The notes under the pieces: model-generated
Seen by the model: only the letters and a program-made list of their open reading frames with translations
What the model was told of the DNA's origin: nothing
The model's database searches: none
Shown here: positions 50,365 to 59,806 of the stretch, piece by piece
How positions within the stretch are numbered: the first letter of the stretch is position 1
Layout: each line of letters starts with the position of its first letter
Source: Acidimicrobiales bacterium
GTDB lineage: Bacteria; Actinomycetota; Acidimicrobiia; Acidimicrobiales; Iamiaceae
Direction of reading: 5' to 3'
DNA: 64,000 nucleotides
Assembly (NCBI GenBank): GCA_035547835.1
Contig: DASZTW010000019.1
Span: 218,346-282,345 of the forward strand
Made by a program: the position numbers and the translations under genes

Positions 50365-52800
50365 GTGGGTGATCGCCCCGCTTCGAACTCGGTCGAGCGT
50401 TCCGGGCCCGCAGGACGGCCCGCTGTCGTGCCGGACGGGCTCCCCGACGAGCTGGCGCCGGTCCACGCGTGGTGGGTGGCCGCCAACTACCTGTCGGTCG
50501 GTCAGGTGTACCTCATGGCGAACCCGCTGCTGCGCGAGCCACTGCGGGTCGAACACATCAAACCCCGGCTGCTCGGCCACTTCGGCACCGTGCCGGGCCT
50601 CAACTTGTTGTGGGCCCACCTCAACCGGGTCATCCGGGCACGCGATCAAGCCGTGCTGTACGTGTGCGGCCCGGGTCACGGCGGACCCGCGATGCTCGCG
50701 AACGCCTGGCTCGAAGGCACGTACTCCGAGCGCCATTCGCACGTCAGCGTCGACGAACGAGGTCTGGCCGAGCTGTTCCGGCAGTTCTCGTTCCCTGGCG
50801 GCGTACCGAGCCACGCCGCGCCCCAGACGCCGGGCTCGATCCACGAGGGCGGTGAGCTCGGTTACTCCCTGGCCCACGCGTTCGGCGCGGCGTTCGACAA
50901 CCCCGAACTGGTGGTGTGCTGCGTGGTCGGCGACGGGGAAGCCGAGACCGGCCCCGCCGCCACGGGTTGGCACGGCAACAAGTTCCTCGATCCCGAGCGC
51001 GACGGTGCGGTCCTTCCCGTCCTGCACCTCAACGGCTACAAGATCGCGGGGCCGACCGTGTTGGCGCGCATCCCCGAACCGGAACTGTTGTCGCTGCTGC
51101 GCGGCTACGGCTGGGATCCCGTGGTGGTGGCGGGCGACGATCCGGTCGAGGTCCACCAGGCGCTCGCCGCCGCGCTCGACGCCGCCTTCGATCGCATCGC
51201 GGCCATCTGGGCCGACGCCCGCGCCGGCGCCGCCCGTACCACCGCGTCGACCGCGCGTCCGGGCTGGCCGATGATCGTGTTGCGCACCCCGAAGGGTTGG
51301 ACGGGACCCAAAGTGGTCGACGGTCTGCCGGTCGCCGGGACGTGGCGCGCCCACCAGGTGCCCTTGGCCCAAGTGCGCGAGCGACCCGACCACCTCGCCC
51401 AGCTCGAGAACTGGTTGCAGAGCTACGCACCCGACGCGCTGTTCGACGCCGTCGGCGCGCCGGTCGAGCTCGTCCGCTCCAACGCGCCGCAAGGCGACCG
51501 CCGGATGAGCGCGACGCCGCACTCCAACGGTGGCGTGCTGCGACACGACCTGCGCCTGCCCCCGATCACCGACCGCGCCGTCGCCGTCGAGACGCACGGG
51601 GCAGGCGAGACCAGCGCAACCGGGGTGCTCGGCCGCTGGCTCGCCGACGTCATGCGCGCGAACGAGGGCGACGCCGACTTCCGTGTCTTCGGCCCTGACG
51701 AGACCGCGTCGAACCGCCTCACCGCGCTGTTCGACGTGACCGACCGGACCTGGGTGGCGGGCCGGCAAGACACCGACGATCACCTGGCTCGAGACGGTCG
51801 GGTCATGGAGGTGTTGTCCGAGCACCAGTGCCAAGGCTGGCTCGAGGGATACCTGCTGACGGGTCGGCACGGGCTGTTCAACTGCTACGAGGCGTTCGTG
51901 CACATCGTCGATTCGATGTTCAACCAGCACGCCAAGTGGTTGAAGATGAGCGCGGAAGTCCCCTGGCGGGCGCCCGTCAGCTCGCTCAACTACCTGCTGA
52001 CGAGCCATGTGTGGCGCCAGGACCACAACGGGTTCAGCCACCAGGACCCGGGCTTCCTCGACGTCGTCGCCAACAAGAAGGCGAGCGTGGTCCGCGTGTA
52101 CCTGCCCCCCGACGCGAACTCCCTGCTCAGCGTCGCCGACCATTGCCTGCGGAGCGTCGATCACGTGAACGTGATCGTGGCCGGCAAGCAGGAGGCACCG
52201 GTGTGGCTTGGTCCTGACGAGGCGGTCGCCCACTGCGCGCGCGGGTTGGGGGAGTGGGAGTGGGCCTCCAACGACGGCGGCGAGCCCGAGGTCGTGCTCG
52301 CGTGCGCCGGCGACGTGCCGACCCTCGAGATCCTCGCGGCGGTCGACCTCCTGCGCCGCGAGCTGCCCGACTTGCGGGTTCGGGTCGTCAACGTCGTCGA
52401 CCTCATGCGGCTGGAGCCACCGACCGAGCACCCGCACGGCCTCGACAACCTGGAGTACGACAGCCTCTTCCCGCCGGACTGCCCGACGATCTTCGCGTTC
52501 CATGCCTACCCGTGGCTGATCCACCGTCTCGCGTATCGACGGCCGAACCACGACCACCTTCATGTCCGTGGCTACAAGGAGGAGGGGACCACCACCACTC
52601 CGTTCGACATGGTCATGCGCAACGATCTCGACCGCTTCCATCTGGTCATCGACGTCATCGATCGTGTCGCCCGTCTGGGCTCGCGTGCCGCCGAGCTTCG
52701 CCAGCGCATGATCGACGAACGACTCCGCTGTCGTGTCCACGCCACGACGTTCGGCGAGGATCCCCCTGACATCGCTCGCTGGGCCTGGCCCTACGGCTGA
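50365..52800 (+). CDS. xfp: Phosphoketolase (xylulose-5-phosphate/fructose-6-phosphate)
   Basis: 811 residues, the family's usual length. ThDP-enzyme motifs: the N-terminal [13 protein letters not shown] and [12 protein letters not shown] signatures, GPGHGGP (about 105), [26 protein letters not shown] (about 150, in two parts), [18 protein letters not shown] (about 190), HLNGYKI (about 225), and the C-terminal [13 protein letters not shown] (about 555). It cleaves xylulose-5-phosphate or fructose-6-phosphate with phosphate to acetyl-phosphate plus an aldose phosphate. GTG 50365 start, 17 bases after the acyl-CoA synthetase. The next gene, an ADP-forming acyl-CoA synthetase, acts on the acetyl side of metabolism. 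Confidence 0.93.
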   Translation: MGDRPASNSVERSGPAGRPAVVPDGLPDELAPVHAWWVAANYLSVGQVYLMANPLLREPLRVEHIKPRLLGHFGTVPGLNLLWAHLNRVIRARDQAVLYVCGPGHGGPAMLANAWLEGTYSERHSHVSVDERGLAELFRQFSFPGGVPSHAAPQTPGSIHEGGELGYSLAHAFGAAFDNPELVVCCVVGDGEAETGPAATGWHGNKFLDPERDGAVLPVLHLNGYKIAGPTVLARIPEPELLSLLRGYGWDPVVVAGDDPVEVHQALAAALDAAFDRIAAIWADARAGAARTTASTARPGWPMIVLRTPKGWTGPKVVDGLPVAGTWRAHQVPLAQVRERPDHLAQLENWLQSYAPDALFDAVGAPVELVRSNAPQGDRRMSATPHSNGGVLRHDLRLPPITDRAVAVETHGAGETSATGVLGRWLADVMRANEGDADFRVFGPDETASNRLTALFDVTDRTWVAGRQDTDDHLARDGRVMEVLSEHQCQGWLEGYLLTGRHGLFNCYEAFVHIVDSMFNQHAKWLKMSAEVPWRAPVSSLNYLLTSHVWRQDHNGFSHQDPGFLDVVANKKASVVRVYLPPDANSLLSVADHCLRSVDHVNVIVAGKQEAPVWLGPDEAVAHCARGLGEWEWASNDGGEPEVVLACAGDVPTLEILAAVDLLRRELPDLRVRVVNVVDLMRLEPPTEHPHGLDNLEYDSLFPPDCPTIFAFHAYPWLIHRLAYRRPNHDHLHVRGYKEEGTTTTPFDMVMRNDLDRFHLVIDVIDRVARLGSRAAELRQRMIDERLRCRVHATTFGEDPPDIARWAWPYG

Positions 52801-52833
52801 CCAGGAGCAGGCCACCTCGGCGCGTGCGCCTGG

Positions 52834-52853
52834 CTCGGGACCTTCGGCCCTGT
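52834..52853 (+). promoter_or_regulatory. DosR/DevR-like palindromic box C
   Basis: The site CTCGGGACCTTCGGCCCTGT is identical to box B (read on the minus strand) except for the two central bases (TT for AA). It lies in the 85-base gap before the GNAT/acyl-CoA synthetase gene, ending 32 bases before its ATG. Confidence 0.7.
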
Positions 52854-52885
52854 GCACCGACGAACCGAAGTGCTCCCATGGCCTC

Positions 52886-55534
52886 ATGAGGCCGACCTCG
52901 GTTCCCGCCGACGGCCGTGTCGACGCGCTGTTGGCCGACGGCACGGCAGTGCGACTGCGACCCATCACCCCTGCCGACGCGTCGGAGCTGGTGCGGTTCC
53001 ACGAGGGCCTGTCGCCGGAGTCGCAGCGCTTCCGCTTCCTGGCGATGCATCCACATCTGACTCCCGCGGAGATCGAGCTCTTCACCCACGTCGACGGCCA
53101 CGATCGCCTCGCGCTCGTCGCGACATCAGGCGGCGAGTTGGTGGGTGTGGCGCGCTGCGACCGGGTTGGCGACGCGGCCGACGCGGAAGTGGCCGTGACG
53201 GTCGCGGACCGTTTCCAGGGCAGGGGCGTGGGGACGTTGCTCCTCGAGCACCTCGCGGACCGGGCACGCCATGCCGGCATCAAACGGTTCGTCGCGGTCG
53301 TCGCCCCCGACAACTCCAAGATGTTGCGTGTGTTCCACGACGCGGGGTTCGACTCCGAAACCCGCCTCGATGAGGGCATCGTCGATGTCCGGCTCCCGCT
53401 GGCGACCACGGCGGGAGCGGTCGAGGCGATGGCACGGCGCGAGCACCGGGCCGAGGTCTCCTCGCTGGCGCGGGTCCTGCGACCGCGAGGCGTCGCCGTC
53501 GTCGGTGCCAGCGCCCAGTCGGGCAAAGTCGGCCACGAGGTCCTGCGAGCGCTGCTCGAGCGCGGCTTCACCGGCGACGTGCACGCGGTGAACCGCGACG
53601 GTGGCGTGGTGCTGGGCCTGCGGGCCACCCCCGACCTCCGCGACGTGAAAGGGCCGGTGGACCTGGTGGTCGTGGCCGTACCCGCCGAGGAAGTGATCGA
53701 GGTGGTCGACGCGGCCGGCGAGATCGGCGCGGCGGGCGTCGTCGTGCTCTCCGCCGGGTTCGCCGAGACCGGCCCGGACGGTGCGCAGCGGGAACGCCAG
53801 ATGCTCGATGTCGCCAGATCGTGGGGCATGAGGATCGTGGGGCCGAACTGCCTTGGCATCATCAACAACGACCCTGGGGTGCGCCTCCACGCGACCTTCG
53901 CCGGGATCCACCCACCACCGGGTCAGATCGGCTTCTACACGCAGTCCGGCGCGGTGGGCATCGAAGCGCTCGCGGCGGCCGAGTCGGGTGGCCTCGGCCT
54001 CTCGTCGTTCGTGTCCGTCGGCAACAAGGCCGATGTGAGCGGCAACGACCTGCTGCAGTGGTGGGAGGACGATGCGGCCACCCGGGTCGTCGGCCTCTAC
54101 CTCGAGTCGTTCGGCAACCCGATCAAGTTCCGCCGCCTCGCGCGGCGCCTGTCGGCGCGCAAACCGATCGTGGCCCTCAAGGCCGGGCGTAGCCCGGCCG
54201 GGTCGCGCGCCGCCGCGTCGCACACGGCTGCCGTTGCGAGCAACGATCGCATGGTCGATGCCTTGTTCGGCGACACCGGCGTGATCCGGGTCCCGAGCTT
54301 CGAGGAGCTGTTCGACACGCTGGGGTTGCTCAGCACCCAGCCCCTCCCCGCGGGGCCGAGGGTGGCGGTCGTGACCAACTCGGGTGGCGCGGGGATCCTC
54401 GCCGCCGACGCGCTTGCCGACGCAGGGCTCGCCGTCGCGGACATCGGACGGGCGAACCCCGTCGATCTCCGCGGCGACGCGGATGCGACGGCCTTCGAGC
54501 AAGCAGTGGCCACCTTGGTGGACGACGACCGGGTCGACGCCCTGATCGTGGCGTTCGTGCCCACCGCGCTCGCCGTCTCCGGCGACGTGGCCTCGGCGTT
54601 GGAGCGGGCGATCGGGACCACGATCGAACAACCGACCAAACCGGTCGTCGGCGTGTTCCTGGCCGGCTCGGCGGTGGCGGCGCACGACGCGCCGCGGATC
54701 GCTCGTATCGGAACCGTCGAGCGCGCCGCGAAGGCGTTGTCGCGAGCCTGGTCCTACCGCCAGTGGCGCGACGTTCCCCGACACGTCGCGGACCGCCAGC
54801 CGGACTCGGACGGCGTCTCGGTGGCGACGACTTCCGCTCGACTGTTCGACCGCAGCGGGCCGGGTTGGCTGGCGCCGGTGGACTGCGCCGCGCTGCTGGC
54901 CGCCGGCGGTGTGGAGTACGACCTCGGCGAGGTCGTGACGTCGGGCGCCGAGGCCCATGAAGCCGCCGCACGGCTCGCCGTGCCGGTTGCGGTGAAGGCG
55001 ATCGCGCCCGGCCTCCTCCACAAGACCGATGCTGGAGGCGTCGTGCTCGGTGCGGAGACGCCGCTCGAGGCAGCCCGTGGCTACCAACAGCTCGTGGAGC
55101 GCCTCGGGCCGACGATGGAGGCTGCGCTGGTGCAGCCCATGGCGGGCCCGGGCGAGGAAGTGATCATCGGCGCGGTGAGGGATCCGGCCTTCGGTGTGCT
55201 GGTGTTGTTCGGCGCAGGGGGGACGCGAACCGAACTCCTCGCCGACCAGGCCTTCCGCTTGGCGCCCCTGAGCGCCGACGACGCCGCCGACATGATCGCC
55301 GCCACCCGAGTGCACCAGGTGCTGGCGGGTTGGCGAGGCGCCGCGCCGCTCGACGTCCCGCAGCTGCGCGACCTGCTGGTCCAGGTCGGTCAGCTGGTCG
55401 TCGACGCCCCGGAGATCGCCGAGCTCGACCTCAACCCCGTGCTCGTCGGGCAGCACCGGTTGTGGGTGGTCGACGCACGCATCCGCCTTGCCGATCCGCC
55501 GACGGAGCTGGACGCCACCCGGCACCTCCGCTGA
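52886..55534 (+). CDS. GNAT acetyltransferase fused to ADP-forming acyl-CoA synthetase (Pat/ACD type)
   Basis: 882 residues. A GNAT domain (about 10-175; RDRFQGRGVGTLLL-like acetyl-CoA loop GRGVGT near 112) comes first. Then a CoA-binding Rossmann domain (about 190-320, VAVVGASAQSGKVGHEVL), the ligase domain with NCLGIIN and the likely phospho-His in AASHTAAVASND (about residue 446), and an ATP-grasp domain (about 670-880). This is the order of protein lysine acetyltransferases of actinobacteria; the retained His suggests the acyl-CoA ligase half could be active. It could make ATP from acetyl-CoA or regulate acetylation. ATG 52886 chosen because box C lies directly before it; the frame is open to 52733. 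Confidence 0.87.
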   Translation: MRPTSVPADGRVDALLADGTAVRLRPITPADASELVRFHEGLSPESQRFRFLAMHPHLTPAEIELFTHVDGHDRLALVATSGGELVGVARCDRVGDAADAEVAVTVADRFQGRGVGTLLLEHLADRARHAGIKRFVAVVAPDNSKMLRVFHDAGFDSETRLDEGIVDVRLPLATTAGAVEAMARREHRAEVSSLARVLRPRGVAVVGASAQSGKVGHEVLRALLERGFTGDVHAVNRDGGVVLGLRATPDLRDVKGPVDLVVVAVPAEEVIEVVDAAGEIGAAGVVVLSAGFAETGPDGAQRERQMLDVARSWGMRIVGPNCLGIINNDPGVRLHATFAGIHPPPGQIGFYTQSGAVGIEALAAAESGGLGLSSFVSVGNKADVSGNDLLQWWEDDAATRVVGLYLESFGNPIKFRRLARRLSARKPIVALKAGRSPAGSRAAASHTAAVASNDRMVDALFGDTGVIRVPSFEELFDTLGLLSTQPLPAGPRVAVVTNSGGAGILAADALADAGLAVADIGRANPVDLRGDADATAFEQAVATLVDDDRVDALIVAFVPTALAVSGDVASALERAIGTTIEQPTKPVVGVFLAGSAVAAHDAPRIARIGTVERAAKALSRAWSYRQWRDVPRHVADRQPDSDGVSVATTSARLFDRSGPGWLAPVDCAALLAAGGVEYDLGEVVTSGAEAHEAAARLAVPVAVKAIAPGLLHKTDAGGVVLGAETPLEAARGYQQLVERLGPTMEAALVQPMAGPGEEVIIGAVRDPAFGVLVLFGAGGTRTELLADQAFRLAPLSADDAADMIAATRVHQVLAGWRGAAPLDVPQLRDLLVQVGQLVVDAPEIAELDLNPVLVGQHRLWVVDARIRLADPPTELDATRHLR

Positions 55535-55671
55535 CCCGCATCGGCGGCCATCACTGCTTGGTCGACGTTCTCACATCGGTGAAGTTCGACGCGTCGACGA
55601 GGTGGGTGCACCCGCGACGGCTGGTCGAGGCCCGAGCAGGCGCACGGTCGCAGCTCGCAGTGTCGGCTCAC

Positions 55672-55791
55672 GGTCGCCGCGGCGGAATCGAGGCTCGCAA
55701 CGGGGCGACCCACGCTTGGGCTCACGACCTCCGGTCCCTGTCTCCGCTCAGGGTCGCAGTGGCGGCATGGAGGCTCGCAGCGCGGCGACCC
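55672..55791. repeat. Two 40-bp direct repeats (duplicated 3-prime gene end)
   Basis: 55672-55711 and 55752-55791 match at 34 of 40 bases with an 80-base offset. The second copy is the 3-prime end of the small gene 55748-56032. Read on the minus strand the first copy still encodes a similar tail (VAPLRASIPPRRP against VAALRASMPPLRP). This looks like a partial tandem duplication left beyond the present stop codon. Confidence 0.65.
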
Positions 55792-56032
55792 GCAACAAGA
55801 AGGCACCGATCTTTGCCTGGCTCGTGCCACGCCCGGCGAGGAGGTCGTCGATGAGCTGCTGGTGCGCCGCGTACAGCAGCTCCGGGTCATTCGCGGCTTC
55901 GGCCACGAGGATCCCGATCCCCTGATCCATTTCCGCGGGGTGACGCGCCAAGCGCTGCGCGTGCTCGACGAGGCACCCGATCATCTCGATGCCGCCGGCC
56001 GTGTCGAGGACACGTCCGACCACTTGGCTCAT
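55748..56032 (-). CDS. Small hypothetical protein coupled to flavodoxin
   Basis: 94 residues, helical, no membrane segment or metal motif. ATG overlaps the flavodoxin stop (ATGA), so co-expression is likely. The sequence (VDAxGGIEMIGCLVEHAQRLARHP-like helices, single Cys) matches no family I recognise. It may be a partner of the flavodoxin. Its 3-prime end is duplicated downstream. Confidence 0.6.
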   Translation of the reverse strand: MSQVVGRVLDTAGGIEMIGCLVEHAQRLARHPAEMDQGIGILVAEAANDPELLYAAHQQLIDDLLAGRGTSQAKIGAFLLRVAALRASMPPLRP

Positions 56033-56589
56033 GACGCCTTGACCTCGTGGTGCGAGACCGGCGGCTCGGCCCCTGTCCCGCCCGTGATCTCCGTGGCCGC
56101 CTCCGTGGCCCGGAGCTCCGCGGCGATGGACGCCGCCCAGGCCCGGACCTGGGCGGGATCACGCCAGTCGCCGGCGAGGCTCCTGGCCATGAGGGACGCC
56201 ACGAACCCGCTGGCGTGCGGGTCCAGGCAGCCGCCGAACGTGATGTGGCCGCGTGCGCCGACCCTCTCCATGAGCTTCCGGACGCCCGCGGTGGGCGGTT
56301 TGTCGCCTTCGGCGGCCTGGTCGCCGAGCGGGCCGCTGCTCACGAACCACACGGGCATCGACCGCAGCTCCGCGGTGTGCGAACGCACGAACCGGCGAGC
56401 GTCGCGATACCAGCGGTTGGCGTACAGCGCGCCCGCCACCACCGCCGCGTCGTACCCCTCGATCGACTGCACGCCGGCCGCATCGCGTGCCACGGCCGTC
56501 AAGCCCTCGGCGTTCAGACCGTCGGCGATCATGCCGGCGAGCCCTTCCGTACCGCCTCGTTTGGAGCCGAATGCAACGAGAATCTCCAT
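56029..56589 (-). CDS. Flavodoxin-domain protein (protoporphyrinogen-oxidase HemG-like)
   Basis: 186 residues. Flavodoxin fold: MEILVAFGSKRGGTEGLAGMIADGL (phosphate loop GSKRGGTE), VVAGALYANRWYRDARRFV (aromatic flavin-side loop, about 50-65), and VWFVSSGPLGD (about 85). The layout is that of HemG/flavodoxin-type menaquinone-dependent protoporphyrinogen dehydrogenases and mycobacterial relatives. It likely shuttles electrons with quinones; the substrate is unknown. Box B lies 84-103 bases before the ATG at 56589. The small gene follows with ATGA overlap. Confidence 0.83.
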   Translation of the reverse strand: MEILVAFGSKRGGTEGLAGMIADGLNAEGLTAVARDAAGVQSIEGYDAAVVAGALYANRWYRDARRFVRSHTAELRSMPVWFVSSGPLGDQAAEGDKPPTAGVRKLMERVGARGHITFGGCLDPHASGFVASLMARSLAGDWRDPAQVRAWAASIAAELRATEAATEITGGTGAEPPVSHHEVKAS

Positions 56590-56672
56590 GAGTGCTCCTC
56601 ACCTTGTCGCCGCCTGTCCTGCGGGTGGCGATGGCCTTTCGAGATGAGTGTCGTGCACTGCCGACCCACCAA

Positions 56673-56692
56673 ACAGGGCCGTTGGTCCCGAG
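56673..56692 (-). promoter_or_regulatory. DosR/DevR-like palindromic box B
   Basis: Read toward the flavodoxin gene the site is CTCGGGACCAACGGCCCTGT. It matches box C at 18 of 20 positions and box A at 17 of 20. It is in the 149-base gap between the flavodoxin start and the site-2 protease end, which holds no other feature. Confidence 0.7.
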
Positions 56693-56738
56693 TTCTGCAC
56701 CGACGGACGCCCTGCCTGGTGCTCGCGGCGTGCCGACC

Positions 56739-57803
56739 TCAGTTGGTGACGGCGCGCAGTCGGTCCTGCAACTGCGCGTCGAGCGTGGCAGCGGTGATGA
56801 TGCCGACGACTTCGGCGCCACGCTGCACGATCACAGGGCCGTCAGAGACCAGCGGCAGGACGTCTTCCAGCGAGGTCCCGCACTCCACCGATGAGGTGGA
56901 CATGACCGCCTCGAGGGGCCGTTCCGGTGACAGGCCGTAGACGGTGGCGATCGCGACGGATCCGACGACGTGGCCGTCACCGTCGACGACCGCATACGCG
57001 GGTTGAGGGTGGGTCTCGGCGACCCGGCGCGCCTCCTGTGCCGACGCCCCGACGGGGAGTTTCACCAGGCAGGGGAGCGCGGCGACTTCCGCGGGTAGCG
57101 GTGCGATCGCTTCGTGGACCAGCACCGCTGCCTCCTCGGCTCGACCCGCCACGATGACGAACAACCCGATCACGATGAGCCAGAGGTTGTAGAGGAACCC
57201 GATCGCGATCATCGCGACGGCGAAGGCCCGGCTGATCCGGGCGGCGATCCTCGTGGCCTCCCCTCTCGACCGCCCGCGCTCCAGGAGCGCGCGGAACACC
57301 CGCCCGCCGTCGAGCGGAAAGGCCGGCACGAGGTTGAAGGCCGCCAGCAGCAGGTTGACCCAACCGAGTCGGACCAGCACCGACCGACCGAAGACCGTCG
57401 GTGGCCAAAGCGCCGTCCCGGCGAGGGCGGCCGCCCCGAAGGCCACCAGTGCCACGACGACGCTGGCAGCCGGGCCTGCAGCGGCGATCACCGTCTCGTC
57501 GCGCCAGTTCTCCGGTATCCGTTCGAGGCGGGACACACCGCCGATCGGCAAGAGGTCGATCTCGTGGACCGCGACCCCCTTGCGCCGAGCGACCAGGCTG
57601 TGCGCGAGCTCGTGGACGATCACGCAGGCGAACAGCGCCGCGAGCCAACCCACGGCGCCGACCGCGGACTCACCAGCGGAAGCGGCCGCGAACGCGACGA
57701 GGGCGACCAGCGCGATGAAGGTGACGTGCAGCCTGACGGTGATCCCGCCCACGCGCAGCACCGGGATCGACCAACGGCGAGGCGTGCGGCGGGTTCGTTG
57801 CAT
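56739..57803 (-). CDS. Site-2 protease family (M50) membrane protein with CBS domains
   Basis: 354 residues from ATG 57803; ATG 57821 is an equal alternative. Membrane helices carry HELAH (residues 64-68) as the zinc site and NLVPAFPLDGGR (about 155) as the third ligand motif. A C-terminal pair of CBS motifs follows (about 240-350, HPQPAYAVVDGDGHVVG and VIVQRGAEVVGIITAATL). This is the same plan as mycobacterial Rv2625c-type proteins. It may cut membrane-bound regulators or trimmed signal peptides. A weaker DosR-like box (D) lies 43-62 bases upstream. Confidence 0.87.
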   Translation of the reverse strand: MQRTRRTPRRWSIPVLRVGGITVRLHVTFIALVALVAFAAASAGESAVGAVGWLAALFACVIVHELAHSLVARRKGVAVHEIDLLPIGGVSRLERIPENWRDETVIAAAGPAASVVVALVAFGAAALAGTALWPPTVFGRSVLVRLGWVNLLLAAFNLVPAFPLDGGRVFRALLERGRSRGEATRIAARISRAFAVAMIAIGFLYNLWLIVIGLFVIVAGRAEEAAVLVHEAIAPLPAEVAALPCLVKLPVGASAQEARRVAETHPQPAYAVVDGDGHVVGSVAIATVYGLSPERPLEAVMSTSSVECGTSLEDVLPLVSDGPVIVQRGAEVVGIITAATLDAQLQDRLRAVTN

Positions 57804-57845
57804 GGCGGCCACGCCTGCCATGGTCGACCCCCAGCCCGACGGCGG

Positions 57846-57865
57846 GCAGGGTCTTTCGACCCATC
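57846..57865 (-). promoter_or_regulatory. DosR/DevR-like box D (weaker)
   Basis: Read toward the site-2 protease gene the site is GATGGGTCGAAAGACCCTGC. It matches box A at 13 of 20 positions and keeps the GGG-x-C-x-AAAG-x-CCCTG pattern, but with inverted GGGTC/GACCC halves. It lies in the 60-78-base gap between the protease start and the CocE gene end. Confidence 0.45.
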
Positions 57866-57881
57866 TTGGTGTGCACGACGT

Positions 57882-59747
57882 TCAGCCGAGACGACCGGAG
57901 GGCCTCGAGGAGGGGAAGGCGTCGGGGCGGCAGGGCTGGTTGAGCAACGTGTCGCACGCCGGATAGGACCGAGGCGCGCTCGCGCCTCGGACCGTCCCGA
58001 ACACGACCTGGGACGGGTGGGCCGTGTCGTGCAGCACCGAGACGAGCCCTGCGTTCACCAGCGGTTCGAAGTTCCAGCCTCCTGTCTGGCTGGCGGTGTC
58101 GATCACCACCCGGATGCGGGAACCGGCCCGGAACACATGGTCCAAGGGGAGCACCGCGATCCGCACCGCCGTCGCTCTGCCCAGGACCAGGGGCTGCACG
58201 TCGGAGGCCAGGTCGGTGTACACCGGCATGGTGGGCGTGCTCGCCTTGGCGTCGAGCTTGCGCATCGAGGCACGCAACCAGCCGCGACCGACGTACAGCT
58301 CCTGCCCGTCGGGTCGCACTTCGGTGATCGTGGCCTGCAGGTCAGTGTCGGTCGCGGTCGATCTCAGCCAGAGGTCGACGCTGATCGGGCCGAGCAGTTC
58401 GGTGTCGCGGCCGAGTTTCGGGGTGGTGTACGCGACCGCGCCCGCCGGCTCGCCCGGCAGCTTCCAGAACAGGTTCTGCTGCCCGAAGATGATCCCGTCC
58501 TCCGTCCCAGGCGACACGGTCGGCGAGAGATAGCTGTCGGCGGGTTGCGTACCCGATGGCGCAGAGGTGGTCAGCGCGCCGCCGCGCCCGAGGAAGAGGT
58601 GCTCGGTGGTTGTCGCCGGCGGCCAGCTCCGAGCCGTCGTGACCCACCGCGGCTTCGGGTTGGTCGCGTTCGTGGTCTCGTGCCACAGCTGGACGTGCGG
58701 GGTCGACTCGAAGCCGTTGTGTCGGCCCTTCACGAAGCGGTCGAAGAAGCGCACCAGCTCGTTCGTGATCGGCGTCGAGTACGTGCACATGCCGTGGAAG
58801 CCGTTCGTGACGAGCATCCAGGTGCGGTCGGCACGCAAGCGCGGGAAGAGGGTCCACAAGCTGCGGCTCCCGACTTCGTCGTCCTGCCACGATTCACACC
58901 CGAACGCCGGCACGGTGATGTTGCTCGCGGATGCTCCCACTGCCTTCGACGTCCAGAACCCGCTCATGTACGAGTGCAGCAGGCCGGACACCATGATGTT
59001 GTCGGTGGGGTTGACCGGCACTTGGCCGGCGAGGCTCGTGGCACATTGGAGGTCACGGGCCTGGATGCCGCTCATCGCGCTGCTGGTAGCGGCAGGGGGC
59101 TGGTCGGCCAACGCCCACAAGATCGCGAACTCGCCGTTCGGGATGCCGCCCGGGTAGGCGACGTCGCGGTACAAGTCGTCGACGATCTGCCACGGCGCGA
59201 TCGCGTCGAGGCCCTTGGGGTGCCGAGCCGCGATGGCGGGCTGGGTCAGACCGGGAAAGGAGTCGCCGAACATCCCGACGTGTCCTGTCGACCACGGCTG
59301 CTGCGCGGCCCACCCCACCACGGCCACCCCGTCGGTGGTCTCTTGTGGGCTGCGAAAGTCGAACGTGCCCTGCGAGCAGCCCGTGCCGCGCAAGTTGACG
59401 CCGAGCACCGCGTAGCCGGCGGCGAGCAACGCCTCGGCGTCGTGGCCCTCGTTGCACGTCATGGGCGACGTGCCCTCGCAGTAGCCGTCGTACTTGAGCG
59501 CCACGGGGAAGCGGCCCCGCGCCTTGGGCAACACCACCGTGTAACGGAGCTTCACGCCGTCGGTCATGGTGATGTAGCCCGACTTCGTCACGCCGGTCGG
59601 TGCGGCCGTGGTCGAACGGGCGGCCTCAGGCCGGGCCGTCGTGTTCGACCGGACCGGCGCGGCCAGGGCAGGGGCGGCCCCCACCGCGCAACACAACAGG
59701 AACGTCGCAAGTGCGAGCCGGGCCAACTTGGATCCGCCGATCACCAT
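57882..59747 (-). CDS. Secreted CocE/Xaa-Pro dipeptidyl-peptidase family hydrolase
   Basis: 621 residues. A signal peptide (about 1-30, ARLALATFLLCCAVGAAPALA) leads to an alpha/beta-hydrolase domain. The nucleophile is probably Ser in GMFGDSFPG (about 160), a G-x-S-x-x-G variant of the family's GxSYxG. The oxyanion-side NLRGTGCSQG (about 118) and the late His in NGFHGM (about 320) fit. A C-terminal jelly-roll (about 420-610, ISVDLWLRSTATDTDLQ) is typical. Its substrate could be an ester or X-Pro peptide. ATG 59747 has a GGGGGAG ribosome site; a longer frame to 59900 has no signal-like content. Confidence 0.85.
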   Translation of the reverse strand: MVIGGSKLARLALATFLLCCAVGAAPALAAPVRSNTTARPEAARSTTAAPTGVTKSGYITMTDGVKLRYTVVLPKARGRFPVALKYDGYCEGTSPMTCNEGHDAEALLAAGYAVLGVNLRGTGCSQGTFDFRSPQETTDGVAVVGWAAQQPWSTGHVGMFGDSFPGLTQPAIAARHPKGLDAIAPWQIVDDLYRDVAYPGGIPNGEFAILWALADQPPAATSSAMSGIQARDLQCATSLAGQVPVNPTDNIMVSGLLHSYMSGFWTSKAVGASASNITVPAFGCESWQDDEVGSRSLWTLFPRLRADRTWMLVTNGFHGMCTYSTPITNELVRFFDRFVKGRHNGFESTPHVQLWHETTNATNPKPRWVTTARSWPPATTTEHLFLGRGGALTTSAPSGTQPADSYLSPTVSPGTEDGIIFGQQNLFWKLPGEPAGAVAYTTPKLGRDTELLGPISVDLWLRSTATDTDLQATITEVRPDGQELYVGRGWLRASMRKLDAKASTPTMPVYTDLASDVQPLVLGRATAVRIAVLPLDHVFRAGSRIRVVIDTASQTGGWNFEPLVNAGLVSVLHDTAHPSQVVFGTVRGASAPRSYPACDTLLNQPCRPDAFPSSRPSGRLG

Positions 59748-59806
59748 GTCTCCCCCTGCCGTAGCGATGGCCGGCAGAGAGGGTAGCGAGGGCCCGGCCT
59801 CGACGG

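Noticed and set aside
50014..53868. A 1284-codon open frame on the minus strand across the acyl-CoA synthetase, phosphoketolase and GNAT fusion genes
   Set aside because: It is antisense to three genes with clear family motifs, and its translation shows no domain, only Arg/Ala/Gly/Ser-rich composition expected from a high-GC shadow frame.
53126..55525. A 799-codon minus-strand frame opposite the GNAT/acyl-CoA synthetase gene
   Set aside because: The translation is Arg/His/Gly-rich with no recognisable motif; the plus strand gene is well supported.
55721..55741. A possible fifth DosR-like box (CGACC...GGTCCCTGT)
   Set aside because: Spacing is one base longer, the left half is degenerate, and it lies between convergent gene ends where it would serve no promoter.
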